From Phlebiopsis flavidoalba (Eukaryota > Basidiomycota > Agaricomycetes > Polyporales > Phanerochaetaceae), in NCBI GenBank assembly GCA_035772785.1, contig JAOCPU010000003.1:434001-498000 (forward strand): a stretch of DNA of 64,000 nt, written 5' to 3'. The notes under the pieces were generated by a model. It saw only the letters and a list, made by a program, of their open reading frames with translations. It was not told the DNA's origin and searched no databases. Below, one piece after another: positions 47,703 through 61,200 of this stretch. Each line of letters opens with the position of its first letter. Position 1 is the stretch's first letter. The translations under genes and the position numbers were made by a program.

Positions 47703-50700
47703 ATGGACGTAGACAAACACCAGGAGATTGTCGAAAGACTCCTCAATCCAGATACAAGTCATGCTCAAGAACTACTTGGCGAACTAGATCTGGAAAAGCT
47801 TCATCGCGTGAACAAGGTTCATCGCGAAATTGAGGAAAAAAGCTAGCTGGCTGCTGCCCTCATAGACAAAATTCCCAGACCAGCTGGCTGCCATTGTATC
47901 AAGTTGTGAGTGCATCCTTGTGTTCTTTACCCTAATCCCCGCTGATCTTTCCACCTCAGAGGACACTGGGAGGAGAATGCGTCGAGAAAGCTCTAGCCTT
48001 CACTATTGACTCTGGACCCCATCGCCTGCACCAACGAGCTTGACTTTTGTACGATCAGGTCTTCATGGCAAGGTCAATTGGGTATGACGTGGGGGGGGGG
48101 TGGAGGTACTTCCAATCTTATATCTTACGAACTTGACGCAGACGGACGTTTTCCCATTCTTTTTTGCCAAGGTGTCAAACCCTCCTGTGGAGACACAGGA
48201 CTCACATCGACTTCATTGGAGCGCAGTGCACACCGGTCGCCCAGAGTAAGGAGCCACCAATTTTGTGAGAGGAAAGACGGATTCGTGCCATTTTGGCCGG
48301 GAGGACGAGACCGACTTAGTGACTGCGTATCAAAAGACTCTCTGTGGTTATCAAAGATCTAGGTGAAGACTCGAAGGGTTGAAAAGGATACCTCCTGGCT
48401 TTAGTCGAGGCCTGCGATTCCCCTGCGACTCAACAGATGAAGTGGAGAAGAACAAGAGCTCGGACTGGTCTTCACCTAAGGAACATCTAGATGTATTGTA
48501 CCACTCATGCTGTCACGTTCTCGAGCGTATGCGCTGGACACATCGGGTCTAGGATGAAGCACCCATTACCATCCCGAGGACGAGGCCCAGGTCGGCCACC
48601 TTCAAGAACAAATAGGGACATGCTCGGAAATCGACTGATTTATTACCGGTTTTCGGTGCGCCATCTCTCTCTCCTATTCTTATAACGCATACTGGAAAGC
48701 TCAGCTTGAGAGATGACCCTCTTCTTAGAGGTCCCAACTCAACCCAGTCACAGCACATCGACCACTCCGTCACAACGTTTCAAAAAGCGTGACTGGGGCT
48801 GCTACGGGGTTTATACTCCTGGGAAACAAAGCCGATGCGAAACTTCAATGAACTATTCCCCGATATGGCGCACAAAGTCAGTTCTTACACTTACTCAGCC
48901 TGTGTCATGTCTACTCGACATGCTATCTAGGCCTTCTGAGTAACCCTTTCTGTGAATTAGACACATTCCAGAAGAAGCCAGTGATGCACATCTTGAAATG
49001 GGGAGACTAGCTGTATTTGTCGCCCGCCCACTACATCCGTGCGGGCGAAGACCGTGGTGGAGAATATGCACAAAAAAAAAAAATCGCGCTTGCAGGAAGC
49101 ATATGACTCGGTAAGAGTCTTGAGATATTTTGTCTCACATTGGGACATGCTGACCGTACACACAGGGGCTATCTCTACTTCTCCGATCAAGGCTTTGTCC
49201 AACCCAAAAAGTAATCGAGAATTCAAGCAAACATTCGGCACATCGCAAGTTGGTATCCTCACAGGCGATGTTTCAGAATCAACCCGGAAAGCGAAACTGT
49301 ATCATCAGGACGACGGAGATTCTGCGAAGTATGCTCTACAAAAGGCGCGGACTTGATTCGTGACGTTGAATCTCGTCATCTTTGACGAAGGGTTGGCATT
49401 ATTTACAATGATGCAGATGTAAAGGCGTCCTGCTCTGTGTATGTGCGCATTGTATTGACTAACGGACGCTCCGAAGCGCGAGTGTGTTGTTTGGAAGAGG
49501 TCATCATCATGCTTCCGGCGACCACGTCACACATCATATTGCTCTCATCGTGCTACGGTGCCCAACATAATGAGATGTTTGCTGGCTGGGTTGTGGTGAG
49601 CTTGATTTTAGACAAGCCACTACCCCACCCTCATCTTGAACAACAGGCGTAGCCAAGAAGAAGTGACATCTACGGTCATTTCCACAGCTCAGCGTCCGAC
49701 CCCCCTGGAAACACTATCTCTACGCTGGGATAGAACTACACAAGATAGTACTACGCGAAAGGGAATTACAAAGGCGAAGGATACCACGCTGCTCGCGAAT
49801 CGTGCGCCGTAAACAGGATAAAGAGCGCGAAGCGGCTGGTCCTGCCTCAGTGCAACGACTGGGCGTGCCCGTGCGGCTGCGCCACAACGTGGCGCTCGGG
49901 GTGGACCTGCCGGTAGGGGCGGTCAGCGTGGAGCACCAGCTCGGGGTGCTGCGCCCTCTGGCAGCAGGGGGTTCTGGAATCTGGTAGAAACGTTTTTCAT
50001 CAGCCGGATAAAAACCTGTACGTGCATCTCATCGGCAACCTCAAGAACAAAACCCTCTTGCCGGTGGTCGTCTTTACCTTCTCCAAGAAAAGATGCGAGG
50101 AGAATGCGGGTACTCTGACCAATCTGGACCTGTCAACGTCGGTAGATAAGAGTGAAGTTTCACGTCACGATCGAGAAGGCTTTATCGAGCGACTGAAAGG
50201 TAGGAGTACCTATTGGCGAGAAACCATGCTCATCGAGAGTAGTAGATGCGGACAGGCGATTGCCACAAATAAGGAGAATGCGCGACCCTACTGTCTCGGG
50301 GTATCGGTGTTCATCACGGTGGTCTCCTTCCCATCGTGAAGGAGGTGAGTTGTCCAGCTGCTATCTATGGCGACATATTATACAATGTCTCAGGTGGTGG
50401 AACTCCTTTTTGCTCGCGGTCCTCGTAAAGTACTATTTGCTACTGAGACTTTTGCTATGGTCAGCTCGCCCTGCCTTCTCTCCGTTTCCAAAACTTGATA
50501 TAGAATTTATAGGGTGTCAAACATGCCTGCTCGTAGTGTTGTGTTCTCGCACATTAGAAAGCATGACGGCAAAAGCTTCCGCGAGATCCTCCCCGGAGAA
50601 TACACGCAGATGGCCGGGCCGTGCAGGCCCGCCGCGGCTTGGACGCGACGGGCACGGTGGTCATTGTCGCCAATGACGAGGCCCCAGAGTGCAAGTATCA

Positions 50701-52785
50701 TCTTTCTCGGATACGTTTGAAGTGAACTTTACACTACTTAGGAATTTTATACTCAACAAATATGATTCTGTCAGGAACACCAACGAGGCTCCAATCCCAG
50801 TTCAGGCTTACGTACAACATGATCTTGAATTTACTTCGCGTTGAGGCCCTCAGGGTGGAAGAGATGATCAAGCGTAGTTTTCTCAGAGAACGCATCACAG
50901 ACGCTTCTTCCTGATCAGCAAAAGAAGGTTCTCGAGGTCGGTGATCTTTCCATATGTTTGTCAGGTGCGGGGGCATACTGAGCTTTCGTTTTCAGGGCGA
51001 GAACGACTCGCAACATTGCCCAAGCTGGAGTGCACGATGTTTGTTTACCCGACATCGAAACACCTCTACGATGACACCGCCGAAATTGTAACGTACAACG
51101 AACAATTACTCACGTTGGACGACGGTGGTAGGCATAAAGCCACCAAGCAACTCCTCCAACCAGGTCGAGTGGTCATTTTGAATGACGGAGTAAGCCACCA
51201 CCAAACGTCCTCGAATGGTACTGATGCGTGAAGTAGCATTTCAGACCCAACCTAGCTGTGATCATCAGACGCGGCTCCCACCACCGCGTTCTAACGGGAA
51301 AAGAGAAAATCAAGGTGTATGATATCGTTGCGCTCGTTACAGAAGATACCAAGAGTTCAAGTCTAGGTGGGTTTGTTATCATTGAAAATCAAGATTCTCC
51401 ATACCGAGCACACCCCAGACATCGATGATCAAGCAGTCATTCCGGTGTTGGCCATTCCGACCGGAATCTCTATTGGTCGACCGAGATGCGAGTACCTATC
51501 AAGCGAAATCGTTACCGTTGACCAGTATCGATGATGGTGTCACGGACAGGCTATTGAAAGTATGAAACACGTTCTATTCGTAAACTGCAACATTGACAGG
51601 TCTGCCATAGGTAGACTTCGACGTGATAACGAGGGGTGTAATCAAAGAGCTGCAGCGCAACCAAAGATCAGTTACTCGAGATCGTTCACTGAATGGGTGT
51701 CAAAAGACAACGAAATTCCCGAAGTTGACTGGAAGAGTCGCCTTAAGTCTCTAGAGTTCCAAGAGCTCGTAAGGGGCGAGGGAGGGGCTCATAAAACGCC
51801 TGTCGTCGCATTCACAATGCAAGACTTGTCCCGATTTTGAGAACCACGTATGTCACCGAAAAGTCATACACACATTACGCCCCATGCTTACATGAGCCAG
51901 TGACCAGTACTTACGGATTTTACATGGATCGTGAGGTGAAGGTCTTGCGGCAAATGTTGCATACCTCAAGATGGCGATATCCGAGCAGAATCTCGAGCTG
52001 ATACCAGATTACGAACAACGGGTCGATGTGTTCTCAAAGATCTCAAGTTCATCGATCAGAACTCTACAGTCTTATTGAAGGGGAACGGGTGTGTTGCATG
52101 TGAGTGTGTGATCCTTCGCATTACTGGGGGTAGAACTTGTCTCACAGCAACTTTCAGATCAACTCTGCGAATGAGTCTCGTGCTTACCGAGCTCATTCGC
52201 GAAAACACGCTGGGGTTATACGAGCCCGGAAGAGGTGGTTGCCCTGCTCTCATGCTTTTATCTTCCAGGAGAAGACCGATGTCGAGCCTGTTATTTTATT
52301 CCCCCGCAGTTGAGAGAAGGTCTGGACGCCATCACTGCCGATGGCTACATAGCAGACGACGGGTTGAAGAGTTCAAGATGCACACAAAGTGCCGGGCGAA
52401 GAGTTCCGATACGTTGAAATTGGGCTTTAGTTGAGGTCGTTTACGAGTGGGCGAAGGGCATGGTGAGTATCCTCATCGCAGAGTCTGCGTGATACCACTA
52501 AAGCTCTTCGAATTCAGCCCTTTGAACAAATCACCGAACTGACCCCAGCGACGTCGCTGAAGGAACTATCGTTCGCTGCATCACCAGCACGCCTCGGATG
52601 ATGACATGTCGAGAGGTCCGTGACAGCGGCTCGTGTGATAGGTGACGCAGAGCTGTTCCAGAAAATGGAAGGGAAGCACAACTCAAAATCAAGAGGGACA
52701 GTGAGTACTCGCCGCATCGTGGCTTGTGATGACAGCTTACTCATATTCCCTTTCAGTTGTATTTGCTGCGAGTCTGTATTTCTAG
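47703..52785 (+). CDS. SKI2: SKI2, DExH-box RNA helicase of the Ski complex (frame broken)
   Basis: Cytoplasmic helicase feeding mRNA to the exosome with Ski3 and Ski8. Start at ATG 47703: [20 protein letters not shown], then [19 protein letters not shown]. The N-terminal region has FVPFWPGG (about 48286) and [12 protein letters not shown] (about 48390). The helicase core follows: LDTFQKK near 48958, the remains of the Walker A AGKTVVE (about 49038-49060), [13 protein letters not shown] and VGILTGDV, then the DExH region near 49385. Later come [41 protein letters not shown] (50050-50110) and [20 protein letters not shown] (50534-50595). The C-terminal half has [20 protein letters not shown] (50798-50860), [53 protein letters not shown] and [13 protein letters not shown]. 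It ends after an intron at [11 protein letters not shown] 52783-52785. Many indels, including motif VI (see findings). Confidence 0.91.
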
Positions 52786-53995
52786 TGACGTACGCTCGTC
52801 ATGAGATTGCGATGTAGGTCTAGATTTTTACGGGCTGCACCTTCTATCAAATCTCCTGACTTCCTAACAGAATTGTAGAGACCAAATACGAAGAAACATG
52901 CTGTACAGCAACAAGAAACGGCTGCAGTGCCAATCGAGAGACTATCACTGAATTAGCCCATGAGAGCCTACTGCCAGACTCATCTCACAAGCGGGTCGAG
53001 ATCCTGGCTGCGAAAACTTCCAAAATGTCTGACCGTGTCTGCGCCAGTCGCTCCGCGACCATCCCGAGCCCAACCATTGCCACTTTACTCTCTGCCTGTC
53101 CCAGCCTCGAGAGCCAATCGTCCGCCCCCGAGACTCCGAGAAATTTATCGAAGACGAAGGCGAAACAAGTGAAAAATTCTTGAGACTTCTGCTCTGACAA
53201 GTCTTTGATTAGAAGATTTCTCTGGGTGTGGTTCAAAGCCAGGAGGGAGGGGATCTTTGAAGGCGCTGACGATCTGGCGGCTCATTCTGGCGACCAATCG
53301 GCGCTGCTCCGAGAGAAAGTCGCTGTCTGGCATCTCATCGTGCAGGCAGAGCCTGTGGATAGCATAAGCGGGTTCCGTACTGTGATTTGAATGGGAGACA
53401 CTTGTGCGAGCTCTGCGTATATAAGCTCACGCAATCGCATGCGCAATGGATGGTCGTCGGAAGATGACTGTGAAGATGGCGGAGAACCTTCAGATAGTAG
53501 CTCGCATAGGCTATCCTCGCGAGGGGAAGATGAGAGAGTGATGGTGGGCCAATTTGAACGCTGCGGATCGGCGAGCATTGGGTGGTCTTCGGGGTAGATG
53601 CTTGCGCTCTAGGACTTGGCCCAGGGGCGCGAAGAGGACGGAGGTGCGCTTGGGACGGTTGGTAGAAGAGTGGGATATGTGAGTGTCTCAACAAGGGGAT
53701 GGAACTGTTAGAAATCCAGAGCGTGCGTCAAGCTCGCCCGACGACGTCCGCGACACGCCGACGCCACCCACACACGCGAGCGCCGATCCCCCAGGGGCCC
53801 CCGCCGCCCCCCCGATCCCCCGATCCCGCCCTCGTACTGTACAGTTCCATATTTACTTCCGTAACCTTATCCCCTGTGTACCTACGTGCCCCGAAATCCA
53901 CACGAGGACGCTACCGCGTTTGCCCTCTCGTCGACGACCCCCCCCCTGTCCGCGTGCCGCTCGAAACTCGCGCCCACGGCGCTCGACCCGTTTTT
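52786..53995 (-). CDS. hypothetical protein, unrecognised, broken
   Basis: A possible minus-strand gene. Protein-like stretches are ITLSSSPREDSLCELLSEGS and HPLRMRLRELIYAELAQ (about 53550-53395), then EMPDSDFLSEQRRLVARMSR and QIVSAFKDPLPPGFEPHPEK (about 53340-53215). These look like a helical protein with a disordered start, but I do not know the family. The rest to 52786 is ambiguous, open on both strands, and 53700-53995 is a C-rich spacer with poly-C runs. The true borders are unknown. Confidence 0.3.
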
Positions 53996-55227
53996 TTAAC
54001 AGGAACATATGCCGGTAAGATAGTTCTGAAACACTCGTGCGCCCATGAAATTTCGCAAGGTACGCAGTGTGCTCTGGATTGAACGGAAGGTCACAGAGCC
54101 GCTGTCCCTGACGTTACATAAGACAACCGAATTGAGTGCGTCTGTTTGCGACGTGGTAAGCTTCACTTTGGTGAACGTAAAGATATCTGTCTTTGCTTCA
54201 GCTGTGGCGTCTGTACCGAGCGAGCGCGTCCATGTCTCCTCTGATAGGACAGCTTCGATGATACTGAATGCTCGGTGGTGTCGCTGGAATATCAAACAGA
54301 CTGCTGGTATGGCTGAGTGGTCGACATGTCTATGACTCGTACGTCGTTAGTACGTAGGATGATGGCAATCCGAGGGCTGACGATAAAAACGCGATGGATC
54401 TCCGGCTGTCCCATTAGAAGTCCCTCCCATAGTCCGAACGTGTTATGGCCGAGAAGAAACTCTTCACCATCCGCGGCTTCCCATATTGATGTAAAGAAAT
54501 TATTCGCCTTCATACCGTAGGCCAGAGCTTCGTATTTGATGGTTTCATCCGTGCCTGCGAGGACCATCTCATTGTACCGAAGGCCATATTTGCCGAGGGC
54601 GTCGAGGTATTCGGCTATCATCTGCTCATTGCGGCTCATCGAGATAATACCGTAGTACGTGGAGCCACATGTCCGCGGCAGACTCTTCAAGCCGTGTTTC
54701 TCGCGATATGTCTTCATCCAGGGTGCTCCGAAGTTCAGGTCATCTTGAAAGTAAGTTTCAGACAGCATTTGGCTTCGATAGTGCATGACGAAAAGGAAGC
54801 GTCTGAGGTCCTCGACGTCACCCCGCCGAAGGGTGACTGTCGAGCCAACGCCAATGGTTTTCTCGATGTTAGACACCGTTCGTCCAGCAGAGCTCTCCAG
54901 GACAGATAGCTTCTTCTCCACCTCCATAACGTCGGTACTGCGGATATCCTTATACAGGTTTGTTGACCCGTACACAGTTGCAATCGCCCTTAGCTCTAGC
55001 TCGCGGGTCGCCAGATTATAGTAGTATATATACTCTTGAAGTACTTGCTTGCGCTTGCGCCTAGAACTGATGTTATGTTTACGGTAAAGCGCGTTCGTGG
55101 ATAGCTTGATATACGGCACTTACGGGGATAATTGTACGGGTGTCGGACCTGGGACTTGAAAACGCCGCAGGATGAAGCGCGGGATAAAATGGTGATACTG
55201 GTCCCCGACGGCGGGCGTAGATGTCAT
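53996..55227 (-). CDS. DUF4238 domain protein (three exons, intact)
   Basis: A fungal-expanded family of unknown function. Exon 1 (55227-55124) encodes MTSTPAVGDQYHHFIPRFIL, with the hallmark HHFxPRFxLRRF motif at residues 12-23. Intron 1 is 55061-55123 (63 nt, GTAAGT...TTCTAG). Exon 2 (55060-54343) carries LELRAIATVYGSTNLYKDIR, VEDLRRFLFVMHYRSQMLSE and YYGIISMSRNEQMIAEYLDA. Intron 2 is 54284-54342 (59 nt, GTACGA...TTCCAG). Exon 3 (54283-53996) contains FTKVKLTTSQTDALNSVVLC and NVRDSGSVTFRSI. Lengths 104+718+288 give 369 residues plus stop, in frame throughout, which supports the introns. No catalytic motif is known for DUF4238; such genes are often present in many copies in basidiomycetes. 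Confidence 0.93.
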
Positions 55228-55852
55228 GGTGGGCTAGGGTCAGAATAGGACTGGGCATGTACTGTACATTAGCATCTACCTACTTACCAAGTTGGAGCTG
55301 CGGATTCAATCACAAACTTAATCTTCGAAGTACTATGCAGGCAGGTCCTGGTTAGGTTCTGACAGTAAAATGTCAATCATCCCAGCTGTGCGATCGTACT
55401 TATAGCAATTGTATGTCATGACGTCGGCGTCGCAGTATACGTCGAGCACCTAAAACGAGATTTTAGGCCTCGGTGACCGTATGGCACGACCGTATGGCAC
55501 ACGACTTCAAGTCCACCGGACCGCTTCAGCGCTTCCCACATTTGGGTCCGTTTCACCGTCAGTCTTGCAAGCTGAGAAATTTGGAGAATATCATATTAGC
55601 GTGATAAGGACGAGAAACAAGGAACGACCGCCCTCAGGCTCGACTGAGGTAACACACCACAACATGTAGATCTTCAATCCAAAGGGCCCTAATAAGCACC
55701 AATAAATTCTCGGTTCCAAAAAGCAAGCATTACAGAACAACAAAACATGACGGAGGTTGGACAGGGATAAAGAGAGGTGAAAAGAGCGCGATAACATCCA
55801 TGGTATCCTTTTGAGCGCCCCAGGAGCGCGTCACGGCAGCCCAATGATAGAT
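55228..55852. other. intergenic, no gene seen
   Basis: Between DUF4238 and calnexin, both on the minus strand. It should contain the DUF4238 promoter and calnexin 3' UTR. Short open frames near 55481-55669 do not resemble anything known. Confidence 0.4.
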
Positions 55853-57888
55853 CTACTTCCTCTTCTTGAGAGGAGTGTCGGTCTTCTCGCTACCAGTAGC
55901 CTTGACAGGCTCAGCATCAGTCTTCGCCTTGGCGGCCTTGTCGTCGGGCGACGGCGCATCGGTCTTCTTCGCAGATGTGGTGATAGGCTTCTGCTGGCCA
56001 CCAATGAGGCCGAACAGCGCACCCAACATTCCGATGAGGGTGGTGAACGCGAGGACGAGTCCCGCCGCAGTCTCGGGTTGCGACTTAACAGCAAAAGATG
56101 GGATCAACCTTGACAGCCTCAAGGAACGTGAAGATGCGTCCACGGAGATGAACGTGCGACGGGGTCCTCCTCCTTGAAGTCAACAGGGGTCTCCTCCTCC
56201 TCGTCCTCAACAATCTTGGCCTTTTTGACAGCCTCCTCCGCGGTATGCTTGACTTCCCATGTCTCAGCGGCAAGGGCAGCAGCATCCTCGACGGAGTGGC
56301 CAATGTAGAGGTTGTCGCAAGAGAATGGTCCTCCGTCATGGTCCAGAGTTCGATACCAACACCGCCGATGGGCTTGAGGCTCTTAACGGGGCGTCAGGTC
56401 CTCGAAGTAGTTGGGGTTGGCAATCTTGCGCGGTGCCCATTCGCCCTTGTACTCAGGGTTGTCAATCATGGAGCATACCACTTGCCCTTGTAGGCGGGGT
56501 TGTGGCTTGAACGGCCTGCGGAATACAATATCAGCATTGTAAGTGTGAGTAAAAAATTAGGTGTGTTGGGTTTTATTGTTTGTCGCAACTCACCGCTTCC
56601 ACTCTCCGCATCCAGGAGCTTCGTCAGCGTCACTTGGGTTGTGGACGGGTGGGCGCAATCCAGTCACCATCCTCCTCATCATCCCATTCCTCGGGCTTCT
56701 CGGCATCTGCGACAAATACGTCAATACTGCGTCTACAACCTCACACAGAAACCGTAAGCATACCTGGGTCGGGGGACGACCTCAGGCTCGTCGTCGAGCC
56801 AGCCCTCGGGCTTCACGGCCTCCTCATCGGGGATCTCGTAAGGGGCATCCTCATCCCAGTCTTCAGGCTGTGGAGAATAAGTTAGTATTCGAGCATAGCA
56901 AAACGTGCATTCTGATTTACTTGGTCGCTTCGGGGTCGGGGATACGCTTAGTATCGACCCAATCCTCAGGCTTCGAGTCCTCGGGAATCGTCAATCTCCT
57001 TGGGAGGGTTGACGGAGGGGTCGAAGTCCTCGAGCAGGTTTTTCCAGTGTTCTGGCTCTCGCCGTTGAAACGAACGTCGTATGTGTTGTTCGGACTGGAA
57101 CATTTGGTCAATTTGGCTGCTATGACCTTGTTGATGAAAGCAGGCGCTTACTGAAGAACAAGGGTGAAGAGGTTGGTGTTCTTATCGAACGTGGGCTTGG
57201 GCGGAAGCTTCAGGTGCTTCTCTTCGAACTCACCACTAATGGGGTTCTGGTGGCGGAAGATGAAGTGAACCTACAAGTGATGATTAGCCAGAGATTCCGT
57301 GGGTGTATCATTAAGGAGTCGCGTACCTTCGTTCCGGGGCAAGTCAAGTCAGGACCGAACATGATTGTCCATGGGGTCTTGTCGGAGAACTCCTTGCCAG
57401 CTGTTTGGAAGCCATCTTCCAGGAGCTTGACATAGCCACCACCGCAGTTGCCACCCTTCTGGTACTTGACCTCGTATTGAACGACTAGGGGCTTCTCCGA
57501 GAAGTCAATCGTGCTAGGGAAGGGCGCAGAGATGGCGTGGTGGGCAGCCTTGGTCTTGGCGACGAGACCCTTGTCGCCCTCAACGAGGACCTCCTCCGCG
57601 TCCTCAACCTCCCACTTGCCGACATAGCTGAAGGTCTCACTGCCGACTGGGGTCTTCTTGGTCGCCTCGGACGGAGTCCAGCGGTCTGACCAATCGTCGT
57701 GTGAACTGTTCAAGGAACGGTGCCTTGATGCTCGTGGGCTGTACGACGTCAGAGCGTGTTAATTACGGGCTGGACGCGAGTGAGTCGGCGTAACTTGCCT
57801 TGAAGACGGGCTTAATGGCTTCGTCCGCGGACGCGCTGGCGGCGGCGCAGACAAGGATGGCAGAGGCAGAGAGCGCTACGCTTCGCAT
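55853..57888 (-). CDS. CNE1: Calnexin, ER lectin chaperone
   Basis: Type I ER membrane chaperone that binds monoglucosylated N-glycans. Exon 1 (57888-57799) is a signal peptide, [20 protein letters not shown], then [10 protein letters not shown]. After a GC-AG intron (57739-57798) come [12 protein letters not shown] and [19 protein letters not shown], then [31 protein letters not shown] and [15 protein letters not shown]. An intron leads to [15 protein letters not shown] and [14 protein letters not shown]. The proline-rich P-domain shows repeats [24 protein letters not shown] and [11 protein letters not shown] (about 56975-56670). The C-terminus has one TM helix, [20 protein letters not shown] (about 56060-56000), and a basic, Lys-rich cytosolic tail ending PLKKRK at 55853. 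Small frameshifts occur at about 57698-57703, in the P-domain, and near 56100-56330. Calreticulin is excluded by the TM helix and tail. Confidence 0.94.
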
Positions 57889-58230
57889 GGTGAACGAAGG
57901 ACCGAGACGGTGAGTGAGTGGGAGTGAGAAGGGAACAGAGGAGAGAGATGAAGTGAGTGTGTGCAGGCGCTTTCTGGACCGTGGGCCTATATGCGCCCCC
58001 AGTCGCCGCGACTGCCACGTAGACACCCTTTCCACGTCATTCCATGTTTCCCACGCTTCCTGCTCAGCCACGCGGGCTGTCTGAACCTCGCCGACACTTC
58101 ACCATCACGGCTCTCACACCGCCGCGCTGCACAAAGGAAAATGGGTTCTCATAAAAAACACATCAAGCAACAAACAGCCACTATAGTATCGTATTCTACA
58201 GCCGGCACGTTCGAGCACATCTGACGGTGC
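57889..58230. promoter_or_regulatory. calnexin promoter region
   Basis: 342 bp between the calnexin start and the SNU114 stop, both on the minus strand. It must hold the calnexin promoter. I could not identify an ER-stress element with confidence. Confidence 0.4.
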
Positions 58231-61200
58231 TTAGCCTAATAGATCAGCGTGCCCAGACGCAGATAGGGCAAGCTGTATGGCGCACATGAGCTCCCAGCTT
58301 GCTCCGAGAGCGCGTCGAAACAATCACTCACCACAAACTCGTCGTCCAGATATTTTGATACAGCAATCTGGTCACCCAGTCCCTTTCGTCTTCTTTGTCT
58401 TGAGCACGAGGTCTCGTGCAAGAGCCTGGCCGGACGCAGGCTCAAGCGGGCGAAGCTTGATACTCGTGTCGGTAGGATCACCTGCGCCGTTAACGTCAAT
58501 CAGAAGCAGATCTTCCCGAGATCCAAAGCGGCGAGGTCTTACCGGGGACTATGGACCAGTGGTCGAATACTTGCAAGCAGAACGCTTGACCCTGTGTCGC
58601 GGTACGCAAAGTCTGTCTCGAAGCCATTCGCGTCGATAACGGGAATCATGGGCCTTCACCGTGTACAACGGAGAGCCGGCTTTCGGGATGTCTTGTGTTA
58701 CGTGACCACGGCGCCGGGCCAAGACTGTGTAAACCGCGGAGATGCAGTCAGCGGGCGCTTGTACCTCGACGAAGTAGACAGGCTCCATTAGACGTGGTGT
58801 TGCCTGTTATGAGACGTTTAGAACAGGTGTAAGTAAGCTCTTAAGAGTCTGCACGCACCATCAAGAATGATGAATAGCAAACACGGCGAGCTGTAGGTAC
58901 GATTTGGCCACCACCACGGAAGATTGGCTCCTGCGCCAGACTTGCGTGCATTGAGAATACGGAATTTGACATTTCGCATTGCTGAGAGATATTCAGTGGA
59001 TATAGGTGTGTGCGTGGGAAGCCGACATACGTTCGTCACACAGCGGTCCTTCACGCGCTCCCCACTGGAAGCCTTGTTTGATGTGCTCTTTTACAGTTCC
59101 CAGCATCTTTTTGTCAACCTATGCGAGATAGTTTGTCAGTCCCACTAGTAACATGTGAATAAAAACGTTAACCCACCTGCGAAGGTAAGGTATCATCCAG
59201 CAAGATGTTCGGTCCCTGGTCGTCGGGACCAAAGGCCCATATTGACCGCGACGCGAGTAGTCCCATTGGTACTTCCTCTTGGAAGAACGTCCCCCGCTCC
59301 TTCGGTGTCATGCGCATGGTAACACGCCCATTCTCAATGTCCTCCGCAATGCCCCGTTCCAGTGGCTCAGCAATCATGGTGAGACGGTTTCTGACGGACT
59401 TCAGTTAGCTACGTGAAGGACGTCAATGAGAAAGGTTACCGACTTCTTGTTAGGAGTATCCGCATAGCATTTGAGCGCACTTGTCTCGAGCACAGTTTCA
59501 CAGAACTTCGTGACAGGATCTGACACCTTGATTTCGATTTCCGAGAATAGTCGTCGTAAATCGTGCATGACGCAGTCGAGGTATAGCTCGCCGGTACCAA
59601 TCACACGTGTTCGCCGCTTTCCTCGACCTTCGTTGCCACCAGTGGATACGACTTGTTGATGACTTCGGAGGCCCGCACAACATCATTTCGGGAGCTCCGA
59701 CTGGTGTGCGATGGGCAACTCAATCGCAATCTTCAGCACCGGACTGGGTCATGTGCTTGATTGGTCGGAAGAGTGTAGAGGTCATCGTCATTTGAGGTTG
59801 GGCTGCAGCGATGGTCCCGCTGTCTTCGACTATTGACGCATTCCACAACCGCCAATTAACACAAGGTTACCAGCCACGACTTCGTCCGCAAGGGATGAAG
59901 TACCTGACTCCCTTGCAAGTTTTCAAAAACACGTTAAGGTGTTTTTCCTGGTGGCCCAACAGTTGCATTACCTCGATTCACCGATCCAGATATACCTCAA
60001 CAACGTCTTTACCATGTCACTCTTCATCATTCCGGCGGAGTAAGTAACCTATTCACACACTACACTAACTTTGATATCTCCGATACGCCCTTTGTCAACT
60101 CAGTGTACACTGGCTGATGAAGACACAATTCCAAAGGCCCCTGAAAGGAACGGGCGTCTGTTGTGTGGTACAAGCTTAAGTGATACTGACATGAGGTGGT
60201 CCTTCAGGATCACACACTTCTCCATAGCCGTGCCAAGCTCGCTGGGGACAGCGGGCCTGTGGTATGATCCAGTTGGACCTATAAAAGCATATTAGGTTTT
60301 GTGCGGTGAATACACGGCTTGACATACCTTAGCAGCGGTAGCCTCCACGTACAGGTGACGGGGATACCTGTTCCGTGATCATTCCACCAAACCGACCGGA
60401 GCGCCGAAGAACATGGTCCAACACCACCTTCAGCAGCGGTCGTACGTCCATCTTGTATAGGATGGGTTTCAGGTGGATACCCAGACTTGCGAGGGTAAGC
60501 TTTAAGGTCGTCGGTTTCCTCGCTGAGCACTTGGCTGTACAGTTTGTAGACAGAGAGGTTCGAGGATGAAGTGGACAAAGGTTCGGTTCTGCTCAGGGTC
60601 CGCTTGTTTGCGTGTTGAACTTACGTGTCTCTGCATTGAAGTAGATGTCTCCCCAGAGCCGATCGGCGAACGCAGCGACGTCAAGAGAGCCTGACATCGC
60701 GGGTGAGTAGTAGCCCGCTTGGGAAATGTATGCGTTTACCGTAAGTGTCCGCATACATCTGGGCAAATGAGCGCAAAGTAAAGCAGCACCAGTTCATGTC
60801 AGCACTGGGCAAAACGCGACGTTTTTCCGTTTTCAGGGCTCAGTCAGAAGTTCAGGATCCGGGTTAATACCACTATAGCACGATTCAGGACGGAGCTTTT
60901 CGCATGATCCAAACTGCGAACCTAATGAAGGTGTTGACTTCCTCGATTGTGTGCTTGATCTTGTAGAATGCATCGCCGCAGGCTTGATTCGCAGCTCCAA
61001 GATTAGGCGGTCAATCTTGTTCACGACAAGAGTCATCTTGATACCTTCTTGTAAACAATGCCGGATGATAGCTTCCGTATTGCACATGACCTATTCTATG
61101 GGTTAGTAGTATAACGTTGTGGTTCTCCGAAAGAAGACCTACCCCTTCAACAACGTCCACAACTAGCACGACACCGTCAACTAAACGAACCGCCGATGCG

